Source: Macrocystis pyrifera
Lineage: Eukaryota > Sar > Phaeophyceae > Laminariales > Laminariaceae
NCBI GenBank assembly: GCA_031763025.1
Contig: JASSKH010000028.1
Span: 8,633,359-8,697,358 of the forward strand
DNA: 64,000 bases
Direction of reading: 5' to 3'
This document shows positions 45,845-56,695 of this stretch, piece after piece. The notes beneath the pieces are model-generated. The model made no database searches and was not told where the DNA came from. It saw only the letters and a program-made list of their open reading frames with translations. Position 1 is the first letter of the stretch. The number at the start of each line of letters is the position of its first letter. A program made the translations under genes and the position numbers.

Positions 45845-46001
45845 AACGGAAAGTGACAAGAGAAATGGAGAAAAAACAAAGAACCGCTGGTAAGGTCCGG
45901 CAAGTCATAAAGGGAGGCGATTTCCAAGTGGGAGCTATGAGAGGCCAGGGGTGTACCAACCGAGTACGCTCAGAGAGTAAGATATTTCTAAGTAGTTCTA
46001 T
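45845..46001 (-). repeat. Dispersed repeat, copy 2
   Basis: Reverse-complement partner of 30091-30240 (see that entry). It lies immediately upstream of the truncated gypsy element, so it may be what truncated it. Confidence 0.72.
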
Positions 46002-47422
46002 TTCAGACCACGGCAGCCCACCGTGAAGGGCGATTTTTCCCAAAATATGCACTCGGGCACTTCTTGACCAATTGCATATTTAAAGCAAGTTTCCGAATAA
46101 CTTCCAGCAACTAAACAGGGAGCACAGACAGGCACAGCAGCAGCACACAGCACGCCATCATTGCAATGCCCAGCCCAGCTACAGCTAGCCGCTTGGTGTA
46201 ACACGAACCCAAAGCAATTAACCTGCTATGTGTACAACAACAGCGACATTGGCGGTGGTGAGAGGTATCCCGCTCATGTGGCCCAGCGGCGTGCCTCTAC
46301 GAAGTAGAAAATAAGTAATATATTCCGAGAATCGAGTACACTGCGAGCCTGCAACGAGCAAGCACACACACAACACAGCGAAACGAATATCACACAGCAC
46401 AGCACACAGACCAGCAGCATCCCAACGGCCAGCCAAACTACAGGTCAAATAGCAGGTGGAAAGCGCTCACAAGATCGAATGTCACATCATAGGTATCATT
46501 CATGAACAGCGGCAGAGGGCGACATGGCCCCTTGTTCTTGCTAGGGACCTAGGACTGGCGCTACCGGCAAAAAGTTCGCGACCAATCACTGGCCTCAAAA
46601 AAGTCAACAACAGTCAGGCGTTTGCTTCGGGAGAAACAATTTTTCCTTCATTTTTTTTCTGAACAAGCCGGTTCCAGGTACATACTCCAAGGCATGTCTA
46701 TCAAACAATTTCGCACAAATAGGACCAACACTATCTCACTTTTAACGGCAGAAGGTGATCCTATACTGAAACGAAGTATTTACCAGGCAACACCGTACAA
46801 TTTGTACTCAACAGCAGAGCGGGCAAAATTCATGACGTTTTTTTTTAGGTAAGGCCTCAAAACTTGCCCCTGCCAACCGCTTAGTGAAGTTTTTGTTTTT
46901 CGTCATTTCCGCCGGAATTTTGGGATCCCCCAAAGCACAAGTATCCCCAAAACAAAACCACAAGATATGTGGCGAAAAAACAATCCAAACACTACTGTTG
47001 TAGTCGGTGCAAGGTTTCAGGACCTACTGTACAAACAGTATCTCCAATAAACGGTGTGAACTTGCGACGAATAAAAAAAAAAAGAATCACGATAGAACCA
47101 GCCCGTAATTCCGCCTTTGAAGAGGATTGGGGGGTCGATGACCCTGGGGTAGAGGCAGTAGTGCCGGGGAGAGGGATGAGGCCGCTGCTGACAGTTACTG
47201 CAGGGCTACCCAAAAGCTTGGCAAAACTTATAGATAATTTGGCAACGTACGACCGGCAGAGCGCAGCGTCGCGAATCGTCAGGAGGCGTCGAGAGAAGCG
47301 TCCTGGAACAACTCGGCGTGCCCACCTCCTCCCACCCACATTACAGAGCAACCCATTAAGCAAAGGAGTAGTTCCTTGGGCGAGCGGATAGTGTTGATTG
47401 GAGAAATAGGCCAGGGGAGGGG
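46002..47422. other. No gene recognised
   Basis: A 140-residue plus frame at 46969-47391 and shorter frames have no visible domain. No RNA gene. Confidence 0.4.
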
Positions 47423-47759
47423 TTGTGAACTTGAAGCGGGTCAGGCAGAGCACTTGGTTCGAAGACCCAAGGAAAAGTGAGAGCGAGAGCATCTTGCGAA
47501 ATACTGAACACAATATCATGAACTGCCGAATGATGTTGATTTCGCTAAAGGGTATTTCTTCACCATCGGCCAGTCAGTTGGTGCCGAAAGTTGTGAACTT
47601 GAAGCGGGTCAGGCAGAGCACTTGGTTCGAAGGCTCAAGGAAAAATGAGAGCGAGAGCATCTTGCGAAATATTGAACACAATCTCATGAACTGCTGAATA
47701 ATGTTGATTTCGCTAAAAAGGTTATTTCTTCACCATCGGCCAGTCAGTTGGTGCGGAAG
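47423..47759 (+). repeat. Tandem duplication, 168-bp unit, two copies
   Basis: Units start TTGTGAACTTGAAGCGGGTC at 47423 and 47591. They are about 95% identical by eye, ending CGGCCAGTCAGTTGGTGC. The high similarity points to a recent duplication. No gene recognised in it. Confidence 0.9.
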
Positions 47760-48565
47760 GTGCCGAGCTGGCTGGGCTGGCTCATGCTGTTGCCCCCATT
47801 GTGAGACGGCCCGTAACGATTGTCCGCGGAGGTCGAAATGGCGGTGACCCTGGTCGCGGAGTTGGGGACGGTCAAGGCAGCAGAGAGGCGGAGGTGTCGG
47901 CCGGGGGTCTCTAGACGGAGAGGGTCAGTTGTTGGGGCCGTGAATAACTGTTACGAGATTATTGTGCGCGTTAGTCGTCGGCGGGGTATTCGTTCTAACG
48001 GGAAGCTTGAGAGCTGTGGAAAATACCGTTCGAGCGCTGCCCCCGGGAGATGCTGTCCGCGGCGATATGAAAGGATGCGTTGCTGCTTGGCGCACCCTCC
48101 GTCATGAGCGTGCCCAAAGCAGAGTCTAGCACGCCCGTGGCGCCAGTAGAAGGGCTTCCGATACCCCCACACACTATTATCACGACCTCAGCACTTGAGG
48201 CATTGTCTGCTGCGTGAACGAGGGGTTTCCCATTGCGCGGTGGCAGTGAGAATGGGGCTAAAACAAGTGGGTCGGAAGAACAAAGTGGTGCGAGACGGTG
48301 AGAACTTCTTGGAAAATGCCCGAGGGGCCAGTGGATGTGGTCGGTTGCAGCCGGGTCGGCATCCGACGCAGTACGTAGCATAAAGGCGCCATATTCGCGA
48401 CAACAGGATCCCATTAAGTTTTCGGACCACCACGCGAAGAGAGATAGATCAAGCATAACAAAAAAATATATATCCAAGGTTATGTTTTCGGAGCATTACG
48501 CAACGAGACAGAGCTCTATTAATAGTAGAACACGTAAAAGCATGGTCAAGAGGAGACCAGCTCAT
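47760..48565. other. No gene recognised
   Basis: A minus-strand frame 48477-47995 has no domain. It is past the stop of the ZGPAT-like gene and would hold its 3' UTR and downstream DNA. Confidence 0.4.
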
Positions 48566-49309
48566 TCACCCACCCAACAGCGCACGAACGCCGGGCAGGT
48601 TCAGAACGAAAACAGGCCGCCCTTGCCCCCCCCCCTTGCCCTTATCCCCCTTGTTCCCCAACACTCTTTCCGCCCGGTCTCGGCTAGCCCGAATTTCTCG
48701 AGCCTGCGCGTGGACTTCCTCCAGCTTCCGCTTCGCCTGCGCAGCTGTCCTGGGGTCTCGCTCCGAGTTGCGCTCGATCGTCTCCTTTAAGCGCTCGACC
48801 TTGGTGGCGAGCGCGAGCTCCGCCTCGCGCGCCCCGACCACGTGCGAACGGAGCTCCGAACGCGACATGTCTCCCGCTCTTCTCCTCGCCCCCGCCGCCT
48901 TCACGCCTGTGCCTTCGCCCGAGCCCGCCACAGCACCAGCACCAGCACCACCAGGCGTAGAAAGAGAAGAAGCCGAAGAATATTTAGAAGACGAAGAAGC
49001 TCCGTCGAACACGGGCCTCTGCCGCAGAGCGCGGTGGGTACCCCTCGTGGCTAAACTCGAGGAAGGACGCGATCCGCCTCCGGCAGGAGCTTTGCCTTTG
49101 ACCGATGCGTGGATGGTGACGTTAAGAAAGTCGAACATGGCCTTCTGCGGCTCGCCGTCGACGGGTGAGGCGGAGGAAGAGAACCCTGGTTTCGGCTTTT
49201 GTTTGCGGTTGCCTGAGCTCCCTCGGGGTCCGGGACCGTCGTCCACTCTGAGGTGGTCCAGAGCCCGGCGCTCCGGCAGAACGCGGATAGGCACGGGCCG
49301 TGCGATGCC
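48566..49309 (-). CDS. ZGPAT: ZGPAT-like protein, last exon
   Basis: This continues the G-patch exon at 56475 across a predicted 7.2-kb intron. The acceptor is TTTTTGTTTTTGCAAACCCTGAAG ending at 49310 (described here as its key parts: T-rich tract then AAG). The exon opens GIARPVPIRVLPERRALD, the segment that in ZGPAT proteins follows the G-patch (VVLP..LD). It next has KAMFDFLNVTIHA, matching the FDFLN motif, then a Ser/Gly-rich linker and a basic coiled coil (EAELALATKVERLKETIERN), as at the ZGPAT C-terminus. Donor and acceptor are both phase 0. The stop is at 48566. The reading frame extends 5' of the acceptor, but that part does not resemble the family. Confidence 0.75.
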   Translation of the reverse strand, partial: GIARPVPIRVLPERRALDHLRVDDGPGPRGSSGNRKQKPKPGFSSSASPVDGEPQKAMFDFLNVTIHASVKGKAPAGGGSRPSSSLATRGTHRALRQRPVFDGASSSSKYSSASSLSTPGGAGAGAVAGSGEGTGVKAAGARRRAGDMSRSELRSHVVGAREAELALATKVERLKETIERNSERDPRTAAQAKRKLEEVHAQAREIRASRDRAERVLGNKGDKGKGGGQGRPVFVLNLPGVRALLGG

Positions 49310-50107
49310 CTTCAGGGTTTGCAAAAACAAAAAAGACGGCGGTGAATGACACACACAACACGCATGCGGGTTCAAAGCGGACGCGGTGGTGGCATGCGTT
49401 GGCAGTGAACGCGTTAGTGCCGGTCGGTCAAAACCAAACGGACGTGTCGGTGGGGATGCACGCGTTCTACTATCGGGGTATCACTTGTTGGCCAAATTAT
49501 GTCACTGGGAATGACCGGGCTCCTTAACCCTCAACATTGTTGGAATACCAGTACGGAATAGTTTTCAATACTATTCGTGATATACCTGCTGTACTGTCAG
49601 GGGTGAATATGGCTCATATGCCGCCGCAAATGTCTTATTTTTTCTCAACGACTAGGACAACCAAAATACACATATACATATATTCCCGCAAAGCGAATGT
49701 AACAGAATAGCTAGATTAAAAACTACACACGGGTTGAAACTTTGATGGACGATTTCTCGGGATGTGGTTGGAGTTTGCTCTTGATACTTCGTGGCCATGA
49801 TAGTGTTGTTGCCGTGGGCGCAAGCAGCACTTCATCATTGTTTTTTTCGGAGATTCAAACTTGAAATAGAAACGATCAAAAGGCCATATATATTGTTTAC
49901 GTCTTCTCGCGCAGTCATGGTCGCCACGTTGACAGTAGTGGGATTGCATGCCCAGGGTTGTTGGCTCTCTGCCAACTTTAAACCGCATTAAAATCCACAT
50001 TGTTGGAGAGGACTAATCTGCTCCCAAAAATTGCGACGTTGGCTGATAATATTTTTTATGCTTCTTCCATAAGGAGAAACAACCCCCACCACCGTAACAT
50101 AAAACTA

Positions 50108-50212
50108 TTCCGGGGGTCCATAGTAAATAGGACCAAATATTGTCAATAAAAATAGGTAAATATATAGGTTTTTATGTATACCACAGGTTCTATTAACTAT
50201 GGACCCCCGTAA
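50108..50212. mobile_element. 105-bp TA-type MITE in intron
   Basis: TA at 50106-50107 and 50213-50214. The left end has a substitution (TTCCGGGGGTCCATAGT); the right end is ACTATGGACCCCCGTAA. The core is nearly identical to the copy at 23831. Confidence 0.88.
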
Positions 50213-51669
50213 TAGTCACCTTGGTACAAGCAAGTTTTCGTTGTCCCAGGTCTCCGTCGCGTTTCACTTTCAACGTTCCCTACCAATTGCGTACGAGCTA
50301 AATGTAAGGATCGTTTTGATATCTATATTTCATTCAAACCATCCTTCTAGTTGCGGACAAAGTGGTAGTCTACAGGCGTTCACGATTGAATTTATTTGAG
50401 CTTGTCAAGAGGTAGACAATTGAGGAATGGCCATGATGGCTGCTGCTGTTGATGCCGCCGCCGCCGCCGCCGCTGCTGCCGTTGGCACATACAGCAACGC
50501 AAGCTAAATCTTCGCCGGGTATGGGCTGCTGGAGCTGGTTGGTGGTCGCCGGGCATGAGCTGCGACTGCAGTTGCGGTTTTCAAGAATAGCTCAATACCA
50601 GGTACGGAAAAACGCGAGAGCCTTCGAACTACGCATCTTTTCTATCCATACTAGATCATACACGTAAAATATTCCCCGATTACCACACTATATCGGAGAT
50701 AAAAATTCAATTATTATGTGGTCAGAGTTCTGCACACGTGAGTAGCAGGCACGGTTGCTGCTGCAGCCGACCAAGCACCGCGGACGGGATCGTCGGCGGG
50801 CACGGGCTGCGAGAGGTCATCCTGCCGCTGTTGGCTGTCGCCTGTCAGAGTTGCTGCTGCTGCTGCTGCTGCTGCTTGCTGCTGCTACCGTGGCGTGGCG
50901 CAGTCATCGCTATTAGAACTGGAATTCCGCAAGGCGAGCGGGCTTGGAATGCCTCGCTTATTGTGGGCTGTGGGTTGTGTTGTAGAGGGTGAGTGCTTAC
51001 CCAGGAGTTATTGAGCAAGGTGCAAGCAGCATCAAGAGCAGAGAGTACAGGCAGCTCGAACGAAGCCGTTCCAACATCATTCCCGGTACGTATGTACGAG
51101 TGAGCAAGAGAGCTGAGCTTGGAGTCGTTCATGGCGAGGATAATTCCCCTGCCTTTGACTGGTTTATTTTCTAAAGGTCGAACAGTTTAATTTTTCATTT
51201 TTTTTTCGATGACACGAAAATCGCCGATAACGGCAAGGATACCCGTTCATTGTCGCCCCTTACTGTACCTAGGTTTTGGGATTATTCGAAGGGGTTTTTA
51301 GCTTTTCTCCAACCCAGTTTTTGGGTGAGATGCAGAGCTCCTTAAGGGAGGCAGGCGTCTCAGAAAAAGTACCAGTCCCTCCTACCGCAGCACGCGTCTG
51401 GCAAGATGAGCTGGGCACCCCTAATCACACACCAGGTGTTGCAAAAACATCTCTGCACACCCTTAGCATATGCTGGTTTTGGTTTTACTGTCGGCCATTT
51501 TGTCGAAGCAGGGGATGATATATGTATCTAACCCTAGCCCTAACCTTAACCCTGAGACCCTCCAAACACACGAACACCAATGACGTAAAACTACACCTTG
51601 GGAGGCATCACGGGCGCGAAGAGATACTTTTGCTCCCCCGAGTTGTAATCAGGTTATCACCAGGTGAGA

Positions 51670-51818
51670 GAGGGAGGGGGTGTACTCGATAGGAGAGATG
51701 TACTCGATCTCATGCATGGTCGTAGTCGCATGACCATAGACCCTCGCATCCCTACAATGCCGGGACGGAGCATGTCGGGTTTCACCGACCAGGCAGACAT
51801 TGCTTGCACCCAGCACGA
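51670..51818 (-). mobile_element. Poly(C)-tailed SINE-like repeat fragment
   Basis: On the minus strand it reads family sequence from GGGTGCAAGCAATGTCTGCC through GCATTGTAGGGATGCGAGGG to CATGCATGAGATCGAGTACA, then a second GAGTACA and a C-rich tail (GGGAGGGGG on plus). Confidence 0.78.
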
Positions 51819-51897
51819 GAGGGAGGGGGGGGGGGGGGGTGTACTCGTTAGGAGAGATGTACTCAATCTCATGCATGGCCGTAGTCGTATGACCATA
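51819..51897 (-). mobile_element. SINE-like 3' end fragment with C tail
   Basis: Only the last part of the family is present, from TATGGTCATACGACTACGGC to GAGTACA and a C run. On the plus strand it ends with TGACCATA (51890-51897), the first of three copies of that octamer at element junctions. Confidence 0.75.
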
Positions 51898-52250
51898 GGG
51901 GGGGGGGGGGGGGGGGGGGGGGCGTACTCATTCGTTGCTTGCCTTAAGTCGTTTGACCATTGACCACGCATCCCTTTCGAGACGGAGCACCGTTCCTACT
52001 CCTAATAGAGACACCTCCAACAATTGGGCGCTCATTACGTTGTTTCCATAAATTACATAGAAACCTTTTGCTAATCGTATCCCCTTCCTGTTTGGCCTCC
52101 TTTGGCCACCATCTATCTCCTAGGATAGCGATCGTTTTCTCGCTGCTATTCATTGTATCAAACTCCTCCATGTCACATTCGTCTATTTTCCTCATCTCCT
52201 CTTCCAACACATCCCGTTCCTCCTGGTATATTTCACATTCTCCTACTATG
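51898..52250 (-). mobile_element. LINE copy, strongly 5'-truncated, poly(C) tail
   Basis: It carries the LINE C-terminal block: DECDMEEFDTMNSSEKTIAI, ILGDRWWPKEAKQEGD and RSRNGAPSRKG. It ends AATGAGTACG and a 25-nt C run (plus-strand G 51898-51922). It starts at ACATAGTAGGAGAATGTGAA. TGACCATA flanks it exactly at 51890-51897 and 52251-52258: an 8-bp target duplication. Confidence 0.9.
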
Positions 52251-52258
52251 TGACCATA

Positions 52259-52289
<31 letters not shown>

Positions 52290-55200
52290 CGTACTCATTT
52301 GTTGCTTGCCTTAGTCATTTGACCATTGACCACGCATCCCTTTCGAGACGGAGCACCGTTCCTACTCCTACTAGAGACACCTCCAACAATTGGGCGCTCA
52401 TTACGGTGTTTCCATATATTATATAAAAATTTTTTGCTAATCTTATCCACTTCCTGTTTGGCCTCCTGTGGCCACCATCTATCTCCTAGGATAGCGATCG
52501 TTTTCTCGCTGCTATTCATTGTTCCTCCATGTCACATTCGTCTATTTCCTTCATCTCCTCTTCTAACACATCCCGTTCCTCCTTGTACATTTCACATTCT
52601 CCTACTACTGTATGTGAGTTCTACTCTCTAGTGCTCTGCCACACGGGCACATCTGTGCATCTACTTCCTCCACCCGGCTACTGGTGTACCTCTTTCTTCT
52701 TTCTGGCAGGTCCAGGTCCCCTACACGAAAGCGCAGTTTCAGCGTTTTCGCGAAGTCCATTGGGCCATGCAAATACGTTTTCATTCCTATTCCTTCCCTT
52801 AATCCCCCGTATATCTCTTGAGTGTTTTTCCGATTCCACCTTGTTTCTTAGCGCTAGCCTGTCCCTTCTTTCTATCCTTTCTTCTACTTCTGCCTTGTAC
52901 CTCCCAAACTTCCCGGCGGACATCATCTCTTCTTGGTTTCCCCCCATACACTTCCATACTTTCTCAACAACGCCATCCCACCTTATTCCAGCTCGCCCTT
53001 TTGTTACTTTCTCCCATACAGTTCTATCAACTATGGCTGGCAACCTCTTTTTTGGCATGTTCCTTACTTTATATTGCCAGTTCAATTTTCTCATGTCTCT
53101 GTTTGTCTTGAGTGGGTGCATTCCCAGTTCTGCCCTTAATACTGTATTACTAGTCGTACTTGAGCATCTTAGGTTTTTTTTAGCTGCTGTCATTTGTAAT
53201 GTTTCCAACTGTTTTACGAGTTTTGCGTTCCCTTCCCGTACTTCTCCTGCATATTCTAGCTTTGGTACTATCACATTCATCAGGATACATCTCTTAATCC
53301 TAGTGTCAAGGTTCTGGTCTGTTAGGATCGCATCCATCTTGCCTACTTTTGCCTTACCCTTTCCTAATGCTTCTGCTATATGTGTATCCCAAGAGCAGTC
53401 CTTTGAGATCTCTACGCCAAGGTATGTATACTGGTCTACGATCGGCAATTCATCTTCTCCCCACTTCCAACTGAAATTTACCCGGTTTACCTTATCTTCG
53501 CTACAAACAACTACTGCGCATTTCTTGACCTTCGCCGTCACCTTCCATTTCCTGGTGTATTCTAGCGCCTTCACTATTTGTTTCTGTAATCCTTCGGGTG
53601 TTTCTGATATCCCCACGAAGTCATCTGCAAACATCAATCCCGACACCGTATCTTCCCCTACCGTGACTCCCTGCCTTGCTGCCTCGACTGCTACTATCAG
53701 GCCGTTAATATATATCTTGAATAAGTTAGGTGACAACGTACATCCCTGTGCAACTCCTTGTAAAATATCAACATAGTTCGATATTTCCCCGTCCAGCATC
53801 ACAGCACTTCTCGCACATTCCGTCATCTTTCTCATCGTTCTCCACATCTTTCCTCTGATTCCTATTTCCCACAGTTTTTTCCACCATCCATTTCTCCATA
53901 CTGTGTCGTAGGCTTTCTGCACATCTAGAAATAAACAGCACGTTGTTAGTCCCGCGTCTTTCCTACCTTGAATAATCTTACCTAAGGTGCACACATGGTC
54001 TACGCAGCTACGGTTTGGCCTAAACCCTGCCTGCCCTTCGCTTATTTTGTCTTCCTTCTCCATCGTCGTTCCCATTCTATCGTTCAGAATCTTACAAAAT
54101 GTTTTGCCTACTGTGCTTAGTAGCGTCATCCCTCTACAGTTCCCCGGGTCAGCCTTACCTCCTTTCTTGAATAAGTTCACTACTACTCCTTCTCTCCACC
54201 TCCTAGGTGCGTACTCGTTTTTTTCCATATTCAGTTATACAACATCACCATCATGGTAAGCATCCCTTCTCCCCCGTACTTCATAAATTCATTCACTATT
54301 TGGTCTGCCCCTGCTGCCTTTCTATTCTTAAGTTTAGCTACACACTTCTTTACTTCCTCCCTTGTGAACTCTCTCTGTAACCCCCCCGAACCACTGTCTT
54401 CCCTTTATGATGTATCTACGTTCGCCTCTGCCCACGCGTTGATTTCCTTCTCGAATTTCTGCGTCGAACGTTTCGTTGGCTGTGGGTGTTCCTAGCTTTC
54501 GGTAATGCTCTACTAGTACTTCCCTTCTCCCCTTCGAACTACTAACCATTTTACCGTTCTGTGCTCTTAAGAGTAGCTATTCCCGTGTCTGTCTCTCCTG
54601 CTTGTTTGCCAAGTATCCCTTTTATCCCTACCCACAGATCTGCTTCATCCCGCCCTCAAAATCGTCATTCGTTTTATTTACTACGTCTTTCCATATCCCT
54701 TTCTTCTTCTCCACCATATATTTTACTTTCTTTCTAGCAATAGCATATTCCTCCCACCCTGTCGAAGTTTTACTCCATGTATACCTTGCGTGTGCCTTTC
54801 TCCTTGCTCTTATTTATAGCCTCTTTCACTTCTTCGTCCCACCATTTTACTGCTCTGTTGCATACTATCAACTTCTTCCCCATTACTTTACTTGCTGTGG
54901 TCTTGACCAACTGCTGCCATCCTTCTATTATCCTAGCTCCTGCATCATCCCTCTCTGTATCGTTCCTTGTTGTACCTATTCTTTCCAACAGCTCGGAAAA
55001 TTTCTCTGCATTTTTGGCCATCTCTTCTTGGAACTCTTCCCGTTTCTCTTTTACTTCTAGTTTATCTATTCTCCATCGATACAATTTCCTACCTCTTCTA
55101 TGGTTGATAACTCTCGTCTGTTGATTGTCTGTCCATATTAGATAGTGATCCGTAGTTCCTATGTCCGCCCATATAGTTCCGTTTCCTTACCACTTCCGTT

Positions 55201-55643
55201 TTCTACTACTATAAAGTCAAGGATAGAGCTTTCTCCCTTTTGTATGCACTACTGTCTAGTCCAATCCGGTGCTGCCTTTTTTACTCTTGTCGTTCAACGT
55301 TTTCACGTTGTGCTTGAGGAACTTCAACATCTCTTCCCCATTCTTATTCTTTGTTACTTCCCCCATATTGTCCAATGTTCTCATTCAGTTTGCTTGCCTT
55401 CCCAATTCTTGAGTTAAAATCTCCCACTAGTACTACTTCTCCCTTGTCTCTTATACTTCTTCTTCTACTGCTCCAGTACTTCTCCAAACTTCCTCTGTAT
55501 ATCTTTTATTGTATTCTTCGACTCTGGGGGCATATACATGTTTCCTAAGAAGTACTCTTTCGCTCTCCGCTCCCCTGGTATCTTAAATCCATACGCTTTC
55601 GTCGAATTTAGTGTCTTTGATCACCTCTATTATGTTCCACAGG
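52259..55643 (-). mobile_element. Nearly complete LINE, poly(C) tail, 5'-truncated in endonuclease
   Basis: On the minus strand it runs from the APE endonuclease (about 55640, beginning within a segment matching DIVEVTKGIRFDESIWIK of the plus-strand copy) through a FLGNMYMPPESK-like stretch, a linker (WWDEEVKEAINKSKEKGTRK), intact RT (54228-52678) and the C-terminal TIAILGDRWWPQ block. It ends ATGAGTACG plus 31 C (plus-strand G 52259-52289). TGACCATA lies at 52251-52258 and 55644-55651. Not fully intact: the endonuclease N-terminus is missing, frames change upstream of RT and near 52690, and a small deletion affects the C-terminal block. Confidence 0.92.
52678..54228 (-). CDS. LINE reverse transcriptase, open frame of 516 residues
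   Basis: RNA-dependent DNA polymerase of a non-LTR retrotransposon, which copies the element RNA at a nicked target. Landmarks: ADPGNCRGMTLLSTVGKTF (27-45), AGFRPNRSC (67-75), LDVQKAYDTVW (101-111, motif A with catalytic Asp), LQGVAQGCTLSPNLF (156-170, motif B), GLMFADDFVGIS (207-218, motif C with both Asp), then WKVTAKVKKCAVVV (motif D). The residues for catalysis are all present, unlike the other RTs in this window. The protein is cut off near the end: EVHQ and stop come from a frameshift just before the Cys/His motif. The first Met is probably internal, since linker sequence continues upstream in other frames. Confidence 0.9.
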   Translation of the reverse strand: MEKNEYAPRRWREGVVVNLFKKGGKADPGNCRGMTLLSTVGKTFCKILNDRMGTTMEKEDKISEGQAGFRPNRSCVDHVCTLGKIIQGRKDAGLTTCCLFLDVQKAYDTVWRNGWWKKLWEIGIRGKMWRTMRKMTECARSAVMLDGEISNYVDILQGVAQGCTLSPNLFKIYINGLIVAVEAARQGVTVGEDTVSGLMFADDFVGISETPEGLQKQIVKALEYTRKWKVTAKVKKCAVVVCSEDKVNRVNFSWKWGEDELPIVDQYTYLGVEISKDCSWDTHIAEALGKGKAKVGKMDAILTDQNLDTRIKRCILMNVIVPKLEYAGEVREGNAKLVKQLETLQMTAAKKNLRCSSTTSNTVLRAELGMHPLKTNRDMRKLNWQYKVRNMPKKRLPAIVDRTVWEKVTKGRAGIRWDGVVEKVWKCMGGNQEEMMSAGKFGRYKAEVEERIERRDRLALRNKVESEKHSRDIRGIKGRNRNENVFAWPNGLRENAETALSCRGPGPARKKKEVHQ

Positions 55644-55651
55644 TGACCATA

Positions 55652-55722
55652 GGCGGGGGGGGGGGGTGTACTCATTATCGTGCATGGCCGTAGTCATATG
55701 ACCATGGGGGGGGGGGGGGGGG
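55652..55722 (-). mobile_element. SINE-like 3' end fragment between octamer copies
   Basis: On the minus strand: TATGGTCATATGACTACGGC then GATAATGAGTACA and C run (plus-strand G-rich 55652-55668). Its 3' junction is TGACCATA at 55644-55651; at its 5' side TGACCAT (55699-55705) abuts another G run (55706-55722). Confidence 0.75.
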
Positions 55723-56071
55723 AAGAGAGAAGTGGGTACTTTTGCGGGCTTACGTCTGGCGTACGGAACGCAGTGTCTGCCAAAGCGGGGGGGACGCGAC
55801 GCGCAGGGTCCGACTTTAATTAAGATGAAAGATAGAAGAGACAGAGGGAAAGATGAAGACATCGTCACAGGGAGAGAGACCGTAAGCAAAACGCAGGATA
55901 GCGACAGCGAGCGGTGAGAAAACAAAGAGCTAGCTGGGTGTGGAGACTGGTATATGTACGGGAAACGCAACTCGGAACAGCGGAGGCGGTTAGGTCTATC
56001 GGCTGAGCGGCCATTGATAAGAGCGGGAGAGACCCGTGGCATGCACGGCGTACGTATAATATGTCGCTTAA

Positions 56072-56160
56072 CCCCTTCAGTACCGCAGTCCCGATTTGGG
56101 GACAAACCAGTCTAATTCCAAGTGATTTGTCCCCAAAACGAGACTGCGGCACTAAAAGGG
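56072..56160. mobile_element. 89-bp TTAA-type MITE, well preserved
   Basis: TTAA lies at 56068-56071 and 56161-56164. The ends are CCCCTTCAGTACCGCAG and CTGCGGCACTAAAAGGG, and the inner pair is TTTGGGGACAAA / TTTGTCCCCAAAA. It is nearly identical to the copy at 2932-3020. It lies within the predicted last intron of the ZGPAT-like gene. Confidence 0.9.
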
Positions 56161-56474
56161 TTAACAACTGTGAATACATACCCAGAATGATAAACCAGTC
56201 AAAAAGTGGACCTCAGATGGACAGAATTTGGATGCGAGACATGTTGGTAACATCAATACATTTATTTTGCACGTCATTCATCCGGGGGCGAAGGAACCTA
56301 GCAATGAGCTCTCTCTCTCTCCACGGGAGGTCGCCTTCGTGACCCACGACAGTCGCGGCATGGCCATGGCCTACCGGGGAGGTAGTTCGAGCCGGGCCGG
56401 GCTTAAAAAAAAAACAAGAGGGCCGCCCCATCATCCTTTCAGCCAGTCCGCTCATGCAACAAGCCACGCCTCAC

Positions 56475-56695
56475 CTGTTTCTCTTTACCAAGCCCTTCCC
56501 CTCGCCGATAACCCATTCGCGACATCATGCGGGAGCCGAACCCCTTGGTGTGCTGCTCCCAGTCGCCGACTATGTACGCGTCAGAGCACGACGCGCCGCC
56601 TGCTGCTGCTGCCCCCTGCTGCACCTTTTGCCCCGACATTCGGCCCGCTACCGCCACCGCCACCACCCCGCCCCCTCTCTCCCCAGCACCCTTTC
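56475..56695 (-). CDS. ZGPAT: ZGPAT-like protein, G-patch exon
   Basis: It contains DWEQHTKGFGSRMMSRMGYR and RGEGLGKEKQ, a clear G-patch: spaced glycines, aromatic residue, then GLGK. G-patch proteins bind RNA or activate DEAH helicases; in ZGPAT the domain sits C-terminal to the CCCH finger and Tudor-like segment. The frame differs from that segment, so a short intron probably separates them. GGTTTCTTCCAG ending at 56696 is a good acceptor. The upstream donor is not resolved, and an indel is the alternative. The 3' end is the donor CAG|GTGAGG. Confidence 0.78.

Larger units (their letters stand above)
49310..56474 (-). other. Predicted last intron of the ZGPAT-like gene, about 7.2 kb
   Basis: The donor is CAG|GTGAGG at 56474, right after GYRRGEGLGKEKQ; the acceptor is AAG at 49310-49312. 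Both flanking codons are whole (phase 0). Inside lie a TA-type MITE, several poly(C)-tailed repeats and two LINE copies, all the poly(C) elements on the gene's strand, plus a TTAA-type MITE. The region 49310-51660 otherwise holds short CTG/CAG runs (50850-50885) and no gene. A 27-bp telomere-like stretch (CCCTAGCCCTAACCTTAACC) lies near 51533-51552. Confidence 0.65.

Noticed and set aside
46969..47391. 140-residue basic protein
   Set aside because: No domain, no related sequence in the window, and composition fits chance.
51525..51553. Telomere or interstitial telomere
   Set aside because: Only about four degenerate CCCTAA units; too short to claim, although noted in the intron entry.
52529..53776. 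415-residue plus-strand ORF
   Set aside because: It is the antisense of the LINE reverse transcriptase.
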